Shown in pieces: positions 1 to 7,786 of a stretch of 64,000 nt of DNA (within the stretch, counting starts at the first letter, position 1; the number at the start of each line of letters is the position of its first letter). The notes beneath the pieces are model-generated. The model saw only the letters and a program-made list of their open reading frames with translations, was not told the DNA's origin and ran no database searches. The translations under genes and the position numbers were made by a program. This DNA is from Sphingomonas azotifigens NBRC 15497 (GTDB taxonomy: Bacteria > Pseudomonadota > Alphaproteobacteria > Sphingomonadales > Sphingomonadaceae), in NCBI RefSeq assembly GCF_002091475.1, contig NZ_BCTR01000017.1, forward strand, positions 30,020-94,019, in the 5' to 3' direction.

Positions 1-209
1 ACGGTGAGGCGGTGGACGAGGTCACTGGCGACCTGGCCGGCGCCGCCGAAATCCGGATCGGCTTCAACCTCGCATATCTCCGCGACGCGCTCGACGTGCT
101 GCCGGTCGACACCGTGCGGTTCGCAATGGGTGCGCCGGCCGATCCCACCCTCATCACCAGCACGGTCGAGAGCGGCTTGTCGCTCGTGCTGATGCCCATG
201 AACGTCTGA
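1..209 (+). CDS. DNA polymerase III beta-clamp-like protein (C-terminal end, cut by window edge)
   Basis: Only the last ~69 residues are in the window; the reading frame is open from base 3. The segment IGFNLAYLRDAL followed by the C-terminal LVLMPMNV matches the final domain of DnaN sliding clamps, which end in a 'MPMR'-type tail after an 'IGFNxxYLxDAL' helix. The clamp tethers polymerases and repair enzymes to DNA. The following genes are phage replication and recombination genes on the same strand, so this is probably a phage-borne clamp rather than the host gene. A GTG at base 12 is only an internal codon. Assignment to the family is fairly secure; phage ownership is inference. Confidence 0.65.
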   Translation, partial: GEAVDEVTGDLAGAAEIRIGFNLAYLRDALDVLPVDTVRFAMGAPADPTLITSTVESGLSLVLMPMNV

Positions 210-221
210 GAGGAATTTCGC

Positions 222-590
222 ATGGTATCCATTTCCGCCTCCGTCGACATCGACGAGTTCCTTGATGAGATTGGCGCGAGCCGTAGCGATCTGCCTTCAG
301 ATGTTCGGGCCAAAATTTCCGCCATCATGGCCGTCGACCTCGATGTCGACGCTCACCAGGACGAGATCGACGAGAATGCTCGTGAACAAGAGCCCGAATT
401 TCTTGACCTTGACGCGGAGACGCTGCGGGAGGCGGTGAAGGCTATTCTCGATGGCGATCTGATTATCGCCGGCATCCTCTTCGCTCGCGCGCTCAGCGAG
501 GATGCCAACGCGGCAACCGCTGTCGACCAGGAGATTCGCCGCGCAATCTCATATCGCAGATCGCCCCTGCAGCTGGCGGTGGCAGCATGA
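222..590 (+). CDS. hypothetical acidic phage protein
   Basis: A 122-residue acidic protein, preceded by GAGAGGAATTTCGC, which contains a good ribosome binding site. No enzyme motif is visible. The middle is rich in Asp and Glu (DLDVDAHQDEIDENAREQEP) and is predicted to be helical. Its stop overlaps the start of the methyltransferase gene in an ATGA junction, so the two are probably translationally coupled. A role as an accessory or DNA-mimic-like protein can only be guessed from charge and position. I do not recognise a family. Confidence 0.6.
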   Translation: MVSISASVDIDEFLDEIGASRSDLPSDVRAKISAIMAVDLDVDAHQDEIDENAREQEPEFLDLDAETLREAVKAILDGDLIIAGILFARALSEDANAATAVDQEIRRAISYRRSPLQLAVAA

Positions 591-2947
591 CGTCCGTCCT
601 CGGTCACAACAGCGATACCGTCGTGCTTCGCCACGGCCACATGGCCTGCGGGATCGGCGCGCTGGCGAAGGGGTTCAACCTCGCTGACTTCCGCGTTGGC
701 AACCTTCGCGGGCGGTTCGAGTGCGCAGGCGGCATCGACAACGACCCAGGCGCGATCCGCAACTTCGAGCGGATGACGGGCGTCAAGGGTACCTTGATGG
801 ACCTCTTCGACGAGGATCAATACCGGTGCTGGCACGGCCACGCCCCGCCGAGCGGCTGGCGAGAGGCTACCCCGGCGGATATCCGCGCGACCTTTGGCCG
901 GCTGGACGTGCTATTCGGCACCTATCCGTGCAAGGGCTTCTCGGGGCTGCTGTCGACCAAGGCGTCGGAGACCGATCGCTACGAGGCGCTGAACCGCCTG
1001 ACGACGCGCGGCATGATGCTCGGTCTCGAGGCGTACAAGGATGATCCGGTCGCCGTTTACGGCTTCGAGAACGTGCCGAGGATCGCCTCCAAGCGCGGCG
1101 CTAAGTTCCTTTCAAAGATCGATGCCATGTACCGCGCGTACGGCTATGTAATGACCGAGGTCGAGGACAGCATCTACGACTGCGGTGAGCTTGGCGGCCT
1201 CGGCCAGCACCGCAAGCGGATGCTCCGCCTATACCGGCACCCGGACAAGGTCCCGAACTTCATCTATGCGCCGGAGAAACAGCGCGTTCGCGGCGTCGGC
1301 GAGATCATCGGCAAGCTGCCACTGCCGGGCGACCCCCGCGGCGGCGCTATGCATCGCGTGCCAGAGCTGCAGTGGAAGACGTGGGTGCGCCTGGCGTTTG
1401 TGCCCGCGGGCCGCGACTGGCGCGCGCTGAACGAGCTGGAGGTGATCGACGGGCGCCTGCGCGATTACGGCATCCTGCCCGATCGTGAGCTGCGGAACGG
1501 CGTGCTCGGCGTCATGGGTTGGGACGAGACTGCGGGCACGATCGTCGGAAACCAGCGCTCGCCGCTGCACGGACGCCACAGCGTTGCCGATCCTCGCACG
1601 AACGACATGCGAAGCGGCGGGTTTGGCGTGGTCTCCTTCGATGAGGCGACCGGTACCGTCGCGGGAGAATCCCTGCCGAGCAACGGACGGTTCGCCGTCG
1701 CCGACCCGCGACCTCGCGATGCAGGCTGGCAATCCGACGTCCTCGGCGTGCGCGATTGGGCGGAGCCGGCGGGATGCGTCCCCGGGCGCAGCGGGCCGAC
1801 GAACGGCGCCCACAGTGTCGCGGATCCTCGACCTGGTTATGGCGCTGACACCCACAGTCACGTCCTGGGGGTGAAGTGCTGGGACGAGCCGGCTCGGACA
1901 ATCACCGGCAACCCCCATCCGTCTGGCGGTCCGCATTCTGTCGCGGATCCTCGCGTCGAGAATGGCCATCCGAAAAGCGTGCAGCTTGGCGTTCGCCCCT
2001 GGGACAGGCCGGCTCCCTGCATCAAGGGTGACGTTTCGGTGGGAACGGGACCGTACGCCGTCTCAGACCCGCGCATGGAGGGGAAGCCTCGGTTCAACAA
2101 CGTCTACCGGATCGTCTCCTTCGACGCTCCGGCTCCGGCGGTCGCTGGACCGGGTGGCCCAGCCGGCGGCTTGGCGGTTGCCGATCCTCGATCGACGACG
2201 GCGTTCGCCGGCGGTGGCAAGTACCGGGTGACTGGGATGGAGGAGCCGGCCGGGACAGTGATTGCCGAGAGCACGACGGGGCAGGGGGCTTTCGCTGTTG
2301 CCGATCCTCGCCCGACGCACGGGCCGAACGCGCACACCAACAAGATGCGCGTCGTCGGCACTGAGGAGGCGTCCCCGACGGTCACTGGCTCCGATCGAGT
2401 TGGATCAGGCGCGTTGAGCGTCGCTGATCCGCGGCCCGCCGGTTTTGTCGGCGGACGGAAGCACTTCGAAGGTGGCGGACATTACGGGGTGATCCCGTGG
2501 GACAGCCCTTCAAATACCGTGTCCGGGTCTGCCTATCACGACAATGGGTACAACTCGGTCGCGGACCCGAGGGCGGCGGAGGTCGAGCCGGTCGAGCAAT
2601 TGCCGGAGCCGAAGGACCGCCTGGTCTGCCGGATCATCTCGCTCGACGGCACCTGGCATCGGCCTTTTACCACGCTGGAGCTGGCGGCGCTGCAATCGCT
2701 CTTCGACCCCGAGGAGGTTTTCGAGCTGGAGGGCGGCTCCGATGCGACAAAGCGTGAGTGGATCGGCAACGCCGTGCCGTCGCTCGCCGGCAAGGCGATG
2801 GCGGAGGAGATCGGCGAGGCCCTGCTCTTGGCCAAGCTGGGTGCAACCTTCACGCTATCGAGCAAGGCAATCTGGGTGAGCCCCTATCGCATGGCTCTCG
2901 CGGTCGACACCGCGCAACCTATCGTGACGTGGGACGCGCAGGCATGA
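587..2947 (+). CDS. C5-cytosine DNA methyltransferase with tandem target-recognition-like repeats
   Basis: A 786-residue C5-cytosine methyltransferase, transferring a methyl group from SAM to C5 of cytosine. Motif I is ACGIGALAKGF (residues ~20-30). Motif IV is GTYPCKGFSG with catalytic Cys115. Motif VI is ENV (161-163), motif VIII is GQHRKRM, motif IX is RPFTTLELAALQ, and motif X is GNAVPSLAGKAM (from 727). Family members are usually 350-450 residues. The extra length is a block of nine ~40-residue repeats at residues ~303-662, where the target recognition domain should be. The start overlaps the upstream stop (ATGA), and the end overlaps the next gene (ATGA). All catalytic motifs are intact, so activity is expected. 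A role in phage DNA self-protection is inferred. Confidence 0.9.
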   Translation: MTSVLGHNSDTVVLRHGHMACGIGALAKGFNLADFRVGNLRGRFECAGGIDNDPGAIRNFERMTGVKGTLMDLFDEDQYRCWHGHAPPSGWREATPADIRATFGRLDVLFGTYPCKGFSGLLSTKASETDRYEALNRLTTRGMMLGLEAYKDDPVAVYGFENVPRIASKRGAKFLSKIDAMYRAYGYVMTEVEDSIYDCGELGGLGQHRKRMLRLYRHPDKVPNFIYAPEKQRVRGVGEIIGKLPLPGDPRGGAMHRVPELQWKTWVRLAFVPAGRDWRALNELEVIDGRLRDYGILPDRELRNGVLGVMGWDETAGTIVGNQRSPLHGRHSVADPRTNDMRSGGFGVVSFDEATGTVAGESLPSNGRFAVADPRPRDAGWQSDVLGVRDWAEPAGCVPGRSGPTNGAHSVADPRPGYGADTHSHVLGVKCWDEPARTITGNPHPSGGPHSVADPRVENGHPKSVQLGVRPWDRPAPCIKGDVSVGTGPYAVSDPRMEGKPRFNNVYRIVSFDAPAPAVAGPGGPAGGLAVADPRSTTAFAGGGKYRVTGMEEPAGTVIAESTTGQGAFAVADPRPTHGPNAHTNKMRVVGTEEASPTVTGSDRVGSGALSVADPRPAGFVGGRKHFEGGGHYGVIPWDSPSNTVSGSAYHDNGYNSVADPRAAEVEPVEQLPEPKDRLVCRIISLDGTWHRPFTTLELAALQSLFDPEEVFELEGGSDATKREWIGNAVPSLAGKAMAEEIGEALLLAKLGATFTLSSKAIWVSPYRMALAVDTAQPIVTWDAQA
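1494..2575 (+). repeat. nine-unit protein-level tandem repeat inside the methyltransferase
   Basis: Nine imperfect units of about 39-45 codons, each with the pattern G-V-x2-(W/F)-D-E-P-A-x-T-(V/I)-x-G, a variable 6-10 residue stretch, then (S/A)-V-(A/S)-D-P-R. The pattern WDEPAxTITG resembles the element that normally occurs once at the end of the target recognition domain, just before motif IX. The array therefore looks like expansion of one TRD element. DNA identity between units is low, so the array is old or diversified and is not a recent slippage product. Confidence 0.85.
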
Positions 2948-3684
2948 GCGGCCGCCGCTACACGATGTTCAGCGCAGGGCAAGGGTCTTTCCGCGCTGAC
3001 ATGATCGACCGCGTCATGCATCCAAAGGTGGAGCGGGCGTTGGTGTTCACCGATACCCTCTATGAGGACGCCGACGCCTATCGATTTCTCGTGGAGGCGG
3101 CAGCGCTGCTGACCGGACGGCGGGTCAATTTGACCGTCCGCGCGGAAGACTTCCCCGATTATCGGGTGCCTGAAGACGTTCCGATTGAGGAATATGGCGG
3201 CAACCCAGAGTGGAGAGCCTTCCTAGCAGACCTGCGCGATCGCACGATGGACGCGATCCCCGAGCTGATCTGGCTGGTGGAGGCGTCGCTCGATCTGTCT
3301 GTCCGGTGGCTTCGCAAGCTGCGGCGCCGGAAGGGGCTGCGCGGCGTCCGGTTCATGCTGGCGGTCCAGAACGGGATGGAAGCCGGCAAGATGCTCGGTC
3401 GGGTCAAGCGGATCGTCTGCCAGCGCGTCGGCATCTTCATCGGAGGAGACACCGAGTGGAAGCTCGCCACCTTGAAGTTCTGGCGTCGCATTAGTCGAGA
3501 GCGGAACTCGCTGGTTCACTGCGCCCGCGTCAACACGGCGCGTCGGATCCGCGCTTGCGCCGCGGCTGGCATGGACAGCTTCGACGGATCGAGTCCGTCG
3601 ATCTGGGGGAAAACGCTCCGCCCGCTGGATCTCGCGCGCCAGCAAAATGACATCGAAGGCTATATCGCAAGGAAAGCAGCATGA
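2944..3684 (+). CDS. putative nucleobase-modification protein: PP-loop-like N-terminus, transglycosylase (DpdA/TGT)-like C-terminus
   Basis: 246 residues, starting at the ATG that overlaps the methyltransferase stop. The N-terminus has FSAGQGSF, then ALVFTDTLYEDADAYRFL, resembling phage PAPS-reductase/PP-loop proteins (an SGGxDS-like loop and a D-x3-ED-x-D-x-YRFL block). The C-terminal half has MLAVQNGM, then GIFIGGDTEWKLATL, then HCARVNTARRIRACAAAG and DSFDG. These resemble the barrel half of tRNA/DNA-guanine transglycosylase-like (DpdA-like) phage proteins. The usual catalytic 'DSGAF' block is not seen, so the chemistry is uncertain. It lies between a DNA methyltransferase and a nuclease, which fits DNA modification. 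The ORF is clear; the function is tentative. Confidence 0.5.
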   Translation: MSGRRYTMFSAGQGSFRADMIDRVMHPKVERALVFTDTLYEDADAYRFLVEAAALLTGRRVNLTVRAEDFPDYRVPEDVPIEEYGGNPEWRAFLADLRDRTMDAIPELIWLVEASLDLSVRWLRKLRRRKGLRGVRFMLAVQNGMEAGKMLGRVKRIVCQRVGIFIGGDTEWKLATLKFWRRISRERNSLVHCARVNTARRIRACAAAGMDSFDGSSPSIWGKTLRPLDLARQQNDIEGYIARKAA

Positions 3685-4460
3685 CCCCGCGCTTCACCGC
3701 CAAGGACGTCCGCGCGGCGCTCCTCAACCGCTATCGGGCACCGGAGTGGGCGACCTTCTTCGAGGTGCCCGACAGCACCGGCGCCGCGGCGAGCCGATCG
3801 GCCGACGCCATCGCAATGAGCCTGTACCCGTCGCGCGGGCTGCGCCTGCATGGGTTCGAGATCAAGGTCAGCCGGTCCGACTGGCTCCACGAGCTGAAGC
3901 AGCCGGACAAGTCCGTCGCGCTGCAGCGCTATTGCGATCACTGGTGGATCGTCACGCCGGCCGACATCGTGCGCGAGGGCGAGCTGCCGCCGACCTGGGG
4001 GCACCTCATCCTCAAGGGCAACGGGCTGCACTGCGCGGCGAAGGCGCCTCAGCTGGACCGAGAGCAATGGTCGCCCAATTTCCTCGCCGCCCTGCTGCGC
4101 CGATCGCACGAAGCGCGGGAGCGCGGCATCCGGGAAGGCATAGACCAAGTCATGGCGACCGAGCGCGCGGCGATCGAGAAGACGGTGCGCGATCGCGTCG
4201 ATCGGGAGGTATCGTCGCTCCGCTCGATCAACCAGACTGCCGCGCGCAAGCTCGAAGAGATCATGGCCGCTTGCGGAATGGCGCCCGACCAATGGATCAA
4301 CGGCGAGGATTTCGGCACGGCCGTCCGGCTGGTCTACGACCTCGGCGTCACCCGGACCTATTGCGGCCTCGCCCAGCTTGCCCAGCTTGCGAGGCAATTC
4401 GCGGACAAGGCTGAGGCAACGATACCGAAGCCCGCCAGCGATGAAGCGGAGGCGGCATGA
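3681..4460 (+). CDS. MmcB-like / PD-(D/E)XK nuclease-fold phage protein
   Basis: 259 residues. The block ADAIAMSLYPSRG, then HGFEIKVSRSDWLHEL, then CDHWWIVTP gives the D...E-x-K pattern of PD-(D/E)XK nucleases: Asp of the SADAIAM strand and the E-x-K of FEIKVSR. The same arrangement is seen in MmcB-like repair proteins and related phage proteins. The second half (residues ~130-200) is helical and probably coiled. The start overlaps the preceding stop, and AAGGAAAG supplies the ribosome binding site. It sits just before a RusA-type resolvase, consistent with a recombination/repair block. Family is likely; substrate is unknown. Confidence 0.65.
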   Translation: MTPRFTAKDVRAALLNRYRAPEWATFFEVPDSTGAAASRSADAIAMSLYPSRGLRLHGFEIKVSRSDWLHELKQPDKSVALQRYCDHWWIVTPADIVREGELPPTWGHLILKGNGLHCAAKAPQLDREQWSPNFLAALLRRSHEARERGIREGIDQVMATERAAIEKTVRDRVDREVSSLRSINQTAARKLEEIMAACGMAPDQWINGEDFGTAVRLVYDLGVTRTYCGLAQLAQLARQFADKAEATIPKPASDEAEAA

Positions 4461-4804
4461 TCATCGAGCTTCCGTTCCCGCCGGCATCGCTGTCCGGCCA
4501 CGCGAACGGCCGGCATTGGGCAGGCAAGTCGGCTGTCACCAAGGAACATCGCCGCTGGGCATGGTCTGCCGCGAAGGAGGCGAAGATCAAGAAGCAGCCT
4601 CCCGGTGACATCCGGATCCACGTCCGCTTCGAACCTCCCAACCGTCGCGGCGACCGAACCAACTTCGCCAATCGCATGAAGCCGTACTTCGACGGCATCG
4701 CGGAGGCGATGGGGGTGAACGACGCCCGGTTCCTGCCCTCATACGAATATGGCGAGCCGCACGAACACGGCCGCGTGCTGATCACGATTGGAGACGAGAT
4801 TTGA
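4457..4804 (+). CDS. RusA-family Holliday junction resolvase
   Basis: 115 residues, a typical RusA length. RusA is a dimeric endonuclease that cuts Holliday junctions during phage recombination. Seen here: the N-terminal strand IIELPFPPASLSGHANGRHW, and the signature RRGDRTNFANRMKPYFDGI followed by NDARF. The latter corresponds to the family's R-x-D-x2-N-x2-K-x3-D-G-(I/L) and D-D-x-x metal-binding region. The second Asp pair is reduced to ND. It is coupled to neighbours by 4-base overlaps on both sides. Confidence 0.8.
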   Translation: MIIELPFPPASLSGHANGRHWAGKSAVTKEHRRWAWSAAKEAKIKKQPPGDIRIHVRFEPPNRRGDRTNFANRMKPYFDGIAEAMGVNDARFLPSYEYGEPHEHGRVLITIGDEI

Positions 4805-5481
4805 GCGGGTGGGTTCGTCTGTGGCACGATATGCCAACAGATCCGAAGTGGAGGGTGATCGCCCGCAAAAGCGGGCAGCCGCTCGCATGCGTCGTGGCGC
4901 TGTTCTCGTACATGCTGGTGGAAGCATCGCGGTCTAAGGACAAGGGCTCGATCGAAGGCGTGCGCCCGGAGGAGGCCGCCGAGGCTCTCGACCTCGATCA
5001 GACCGCTATCGAGGCGATCCTCGGCGCAATGAAGGGCAGGGTGACAGACGGCCGGCGCCTGATAAGTTGGGATCGCCGCCAGCCCAAGCGCGAGGACCTG
5101 AGCACCGAACGAGCGGCCCGGCACCGTGAGCGGAAACGCAACGCAACGCAGGGCAACGCAGATGCGAACGGCGCTTCCGACGCGCCGATCGATGCGAAGA
5201 AGAAGCTCTTCGAGGCAGGGATCCCGCTGCTAATGAATAGCAACAAGACGCGGGACGCCGCAGCAGCCATGCTGGGGAAATGGCGAAAGCAGTATGGCGA
5301 CGGCGCTGTGATCGACGCGCTCGCCGTGGCCCAGTCCGAAGCCGCCTCGGACCCAATTCCCTTCATCACCCGCATCTTGGAGACCCGCAATGGCAACCGC
5401 CCTCGCAGCACGGACCGACCTGCAGGACCTATCGAAAGTCGTCGTCGCTTCCATCAGCAGCACGACCTGGACGCTCAATGA
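4801..5481 (+). CDS. putative phage replication initiation protein
   Basis: 226 residues, read from a TTG start that overlaps the rusA stop; GGAG lies 8 bases upstream. The N-terminal ~90 residues (WVRLWHDMPTDPKWRVIA ... EAAEALDLDQTAIEAIL) look like the winged-helix head of phage replication proteins. A basic Arg/Lys-rich linker (AARHRERKRNATQ) follows, then a C-terminal helical part. Position after resolvase and before a likely loader-type gene matches the O/P-like replication slot of lambdoid phages. I cannot name the family firmly. Confidence 0.5.
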   Translation: MSGWVRLWHDMPTDPKWRVIARKSGQPLACVVALFSYMLVEASRSKDKGSIEGVRPEEAAEALDLDQTAIEAILGAMKGRVTDGRRLISWDRRQPKREDLSTERAARHRERKRNATQGNADANGASDAPIDAKKKLFEAGIPLLMNSNKTRDAAAAMLGKWRKQYGDGAVIDALAVAQSEAASDPIPFITRILETRNGNRPRSTDRPAGPIESRRRFHQQHDLDAQ

Positions 5482-6025
5482 TGCGATGGCGCTGGTGGAC
5501 GGCATCGAGGTGATGCCGATCCTCGCTCGTTATGAGCGCGGCCTGACGCCCCTGAAAGAGGTGGAGCCCGATCCCGCGCGCCCCGGCCGTTGGTCGGCCG
5601 GGCTCGGCGACGATCTCTCCCTTCTGCTCACGAAGGTGTCGCCGGGCATCGGGACCGAGCAGGCGGACGCGTGGATTAAGGTCATGGTGTTGGCGTTGGG
5701 CGACCTTCCGGGCCGGATCTCCCGCGAGGCCGCGCGGATGGCGCTGCATAGGCCCATGCGGTTCGCCAACGAGATCGAGGCGGTGATCCGACAGATCGCG
5801 GCCGGGCTCATGGCCCAGCATTCGATCGCCTGCGCTCGCCTGCGGCAGATGGCAGCCGAGCAGGACCGCCGTCGTCGCGGCGCGACCGACGATCCAGGCC
5901 CTATCACGAACGCGCAGATCCGGCACATGCCGCCGGCATATCGCAGCCTCGGCGTCACCCTCGGCCATCTGACACAAGAGCAGGTTGATGCGGCGCTCGC
6001 CGAAGACGTGGAGAACAAATCGTGA
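5390..6025 (+). CDS. hypothetical phage protein, possible replication partner
   Basis: 211 residues. The start ATG has GGAG 9 bases upstream and lies inside the previous gene, overlapping it by 92 bases in another frame. The protein is mostly helical, with a basic patch (EQDRRRRGATDD) near residue 165. No Walker motif is visible, so it is not a DnaC-type ATPase. A lambda-P-like helicase recruiter is possible from position only. Confidence 0.5.
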   Translation: MATALAARTDLQDLSKVVVASISSTTWTLNDAMALVDGIEVMPILARYERGLTPLKEVEPDPARPGRWSAGLGDDLSLLLTKVSPGIGTEQADAWIKVMVLALGDLPGRISREAARMALHRPMRFANEIEAVIRQIAAGLMAQHSIACARLRQMAAEQDRRRRGATDDPGPITNAQIRHMPPAYRSLGVTLGHLTQEQVDAALAEDVENKS

Positions 6026-6078
6026 TTCCTTCCTCCACCGCAACTGCTATGGTGCTCTGCGGGGGCGGAGTTCTGATC

Positions 6079-6663
6079 ATGGCAAATGGGGACGATGCAG
6101 CGGCGCGCGCGGGGCGCTGGTGTGTGGTTCGATCGTCCGGCGGGCGCACCATCGCGGTTGCGCGATCGCTGTCCGAGGCTGGCATCGAGGCTTGGACACC
6201 CGTCGACGTGATCAAGCAGCGGGTCCCGCGCAGTCGCAAGACATTCACCCGCGAGATCCCCATCATGCCGACCTTCGCATTCGTCCGCGCCGAACACCTG
6301 CACGAGCTGCTGTCTATCTGTGCGGCCCCCGTGTCCGAACACCCGCCATTCTCGCTGTTCCGGCATGGTGGACGCGTCCCCCTGGTTGCGGACGCGGACA
6401 TGGCCAAGCTGCGCGATGCCGAAGACAAGAAGCGCCGTGCCCGCATGCGATCGATCAAGCGGGAGTTCGCGCCTGGCGCCGCGGTGCGTGTGCCTGACGG
6501 GCCTTTCGCCGGCATGAGCGGCGTTGTCGAGGAAGGTGATGGGCGGTTCGCGTTGGTCGCGTTCGGAGGCCAGTTCCGGGTTCGGGTCGCCTCTTTCCTT
6601 CTTGTTGAGGATGCGGTACAGACCATGAACACCCGCACCGGGACCGCCGCCATAGCGGCTTGA
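6079..6663 (+). CDS. NusG/RfaH-like transcription antitermination protein
   Basis: 194 residues from the ATG at 6079, which has GGAG 8 bases upstream. A GTG at 6022, coupled to the previous stop, is an alternative. The N-terminal part has the NGN-domain order: GRWCVVRSSGG, then a helix with ARSLSEAGIEAWTP, then the REIPIMPTFAFVR strand. The C-terminal part is a KOW domain: FAPGAAVRVPDGPFAGMSGVVEE ending in VRVASFLLVE. NusG paralogues bind the RNA polymerase clamp and suppress pausing or termination. It sits last in the early operon, before packaging genes, so it may switch on late transcription. Family is well supported; its targets are inference. Confidence 0.8.
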   Translation: MANGDDAAARAGRWCVVRSSGGRTIAVARSLSEAGIEAWTPVDVIKQRVPRSRKTFTREIPIMPTFAFVRAEHLHELLSICAAPVSEHPPFSLFRHGGRVPLVADADMAKLRDAEDKKRRARMRSIKREFAPGAAVRVPDGPFAGMSGVVEEGDGRFALVAFGGQFRVRVASFLLVEDAVQTMNTRTGTAAIAA

Positions 6664-6776
6664 GGTAGCAGGTCGGCAGGGCACGGACCCAGGCCGCCGC
6701 GCCAGCGCACGTAGGGAGGCGAGCAGCTTCCCGCGAAGTCCGAAGGCATCCTGAAATCAGCGTCCGGAGTAGCGCG

Positions 6777-7052
6777 ATGGTCGAGCGGAGGCGCGGCCGG
6801 CATGGCCAACGTGACCGCCAGCGCCGGCTCGCGGCCGAGCCGCTTTGTCGGCATTGCAAGGCCAACGGCATCATCACGGCCGCTGTCACGCCCGATCACA
6901 TCGTGCCGCTGTTCAAGGGTGGCCTCGACGTCGACAGCAACATCCAGTGCCTTTGCGAGCCATGCCACAGCATCAAGACGGCGGAGGACATGGGCACCCG
7001 CCTACACCGCCGGCAGGCGGAAATAGGAGCCGACGGATGGCCGAAAGCCTGA
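6777..7052 (+). CDS. HNH endonuclease next to terminase
   Basis: 91 residues. Two zinc-binding CxxC pairs (CRHC and CEPC) flank the HNH core TPDHIVPLFKGGLD, with N at DSNIQCL and H at CHSIK. Small HNH proteins encoded just before terminase are common in HK97-like siphophages, where they assist cos cleavage with the terminase. The N-terminus is Arg-rich (VERRRGRHGQRDRQRR). The gene stands 113 bases after the NusG-like gene and overlaps the next ORF slightly. Confidence 0.85.
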   Translation: MVERRRGRHGQRDRQRRLAAEPLCRHCKANGIITAAVTPDHIVPLFKGGLDVDSNIQCLCEPCHSIKTAEDMGTRLHRRQAEIGADGWPKA

Positions 7053-7219
7053 CCGTTCAAGAGCGCGCCGTGGTCGACCTGTTGGCCGCCGCTTGGAACG
7101 CCTTCCTGTCGCTCCCCGAGCAGCACAACGACGATGTCCACGAGTTCAGGCGGATCATCCACGCGGGCCAAGAGAAGGTGCTCGCGCGCCCGGCGGTTCG
7201 GGCTCTGAACGGAGGGTAG
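7037..7219 (+). CDS. small conserved-looking phage protein
   Basis: 60 residues. AGGAG precedes the ATG by 7 bases, and the start lies inside the end of the HNH gene. The pattern AAWNAFLSLPEQHNDDVHEFRRIIHAGQEKV suggests a two-helix hairpin. Proteins with this look often sit between HNH and terminase genes in phages. No function is known to me. Confidence 0.6.
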   Translation: MAESLTVQERAVVDLLAAAWNAFLSLPEQHNDDVHEFRRIIHAGQEKVLARPAVRALNGG

Positions 7220-7393
7220 GGGGGGGGGAGGGTCCAAACCCAAACCGGGCCGTCGGCGTACACCGCACCGTCCCCAAATTCTCGCATTTGCAGATTGATG
7301 GTCCGGATTGGTCAATCTGCAACGTTTTACTTGCAATGAATACTTGCGTTACTTCCGGCGGTTCAAAGTCATTGCGAAGTAACGGAGAAGACT
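7220..7393 (+). promoter_or_regulatory. structured non-coding gap before the terminase (candidate cos/late regulatory region)
   Basis: 174 bases without a gene in an otherwise packed region. It starts beside a run of ten G (from about 7219). It then holds an 11-bp perfect inverted repeat, TTGCAGATTGA (7288-7298) with TCAATCTGCAA (7312-7322), and a 9-bp perfect one, CGTTACTTC (7347-7355) with GAAGTAACG (7376-7384). The second arm of the latter abuts the terminase ribosome binding site. GCAATGA (7333-7339) and TCATTGC (7369-7375) also pair. Location between HNH and small terminase is where cos sites lie in many phages; an operator or attenuator is equally possible. Confidence 0.5.
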
Positions 7394-7786
7394 ATGGCGA
7401 CGCGAGGAGCGAAGCCTAAACCTGCAAGACTTCGCCTAGTCGACGGCACGCACAATGCGACGCGGCACGGCGATCGGGCGAAAGCGCGCGAGCAGATCGA
7501 CGAGGCTCAGACGAGCTTCGGCAAGCTCGTGCAGCCGACGTGGCTCAAGGGCGAGGCGCTCAAGGCATGGAAACGCTACATCGCCCCGGCCGGCTGGCTG
7601 GACGGATCGCGCGAGCCTGCGGCGATCGCCTTCTGCGAACTGTGGGCCGAGTTCCGGCGCGGTCCGCCCCGATTTCCGGCCTCGATGCACGGGCAGATGC
7701 GCGCCTACATGAGCGAGCTCGGTCTCACCGATGAGCGCAACCGCGCCGGCGGCGAAGAAGAAGAGGAGGACGAGTTCTTCGGCTGA
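7394..7786 (+). CDS. terminase small subunit (P27-like)
   Basis: 130 residues. The N-terminus RGAKPKPARLRLVDGT matches the 'RGRKPKPtxLKxLxG' start of P27-family small terminases, which recognise the packaging site and recruit the large subunit. The middle (WLKGEALKAWKRYIAPAGWL) and later helices (AAIAFCELWAEFRRG) fit the family. The C-terminus is strongly acidic (GGEEEEEDEFFG). The ribosome binding site GGAGAAG lies just upstream, inside an inverted-repeat arm. The large terminase starts within its last codons. Confidence 0.85.
   Translation: MATRGAKPKPARLRLVDGTHNATRHGDRAKAREQIDEAQTSFGKLVQPTWLKGEALKAWKRYIAPAGWLDGSREPAAIAFCELWAEFRRGPPRFPASMHGQMRAYMSELGLTDERNRAGGEEEEEDEFFG

Noticed and set aside
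1494..2575. CRISPR-like repeat spacing
   Set aside because: The periodicity is at protein level within an intact coding frame; DNA repeats are not identical and there are no spacers.
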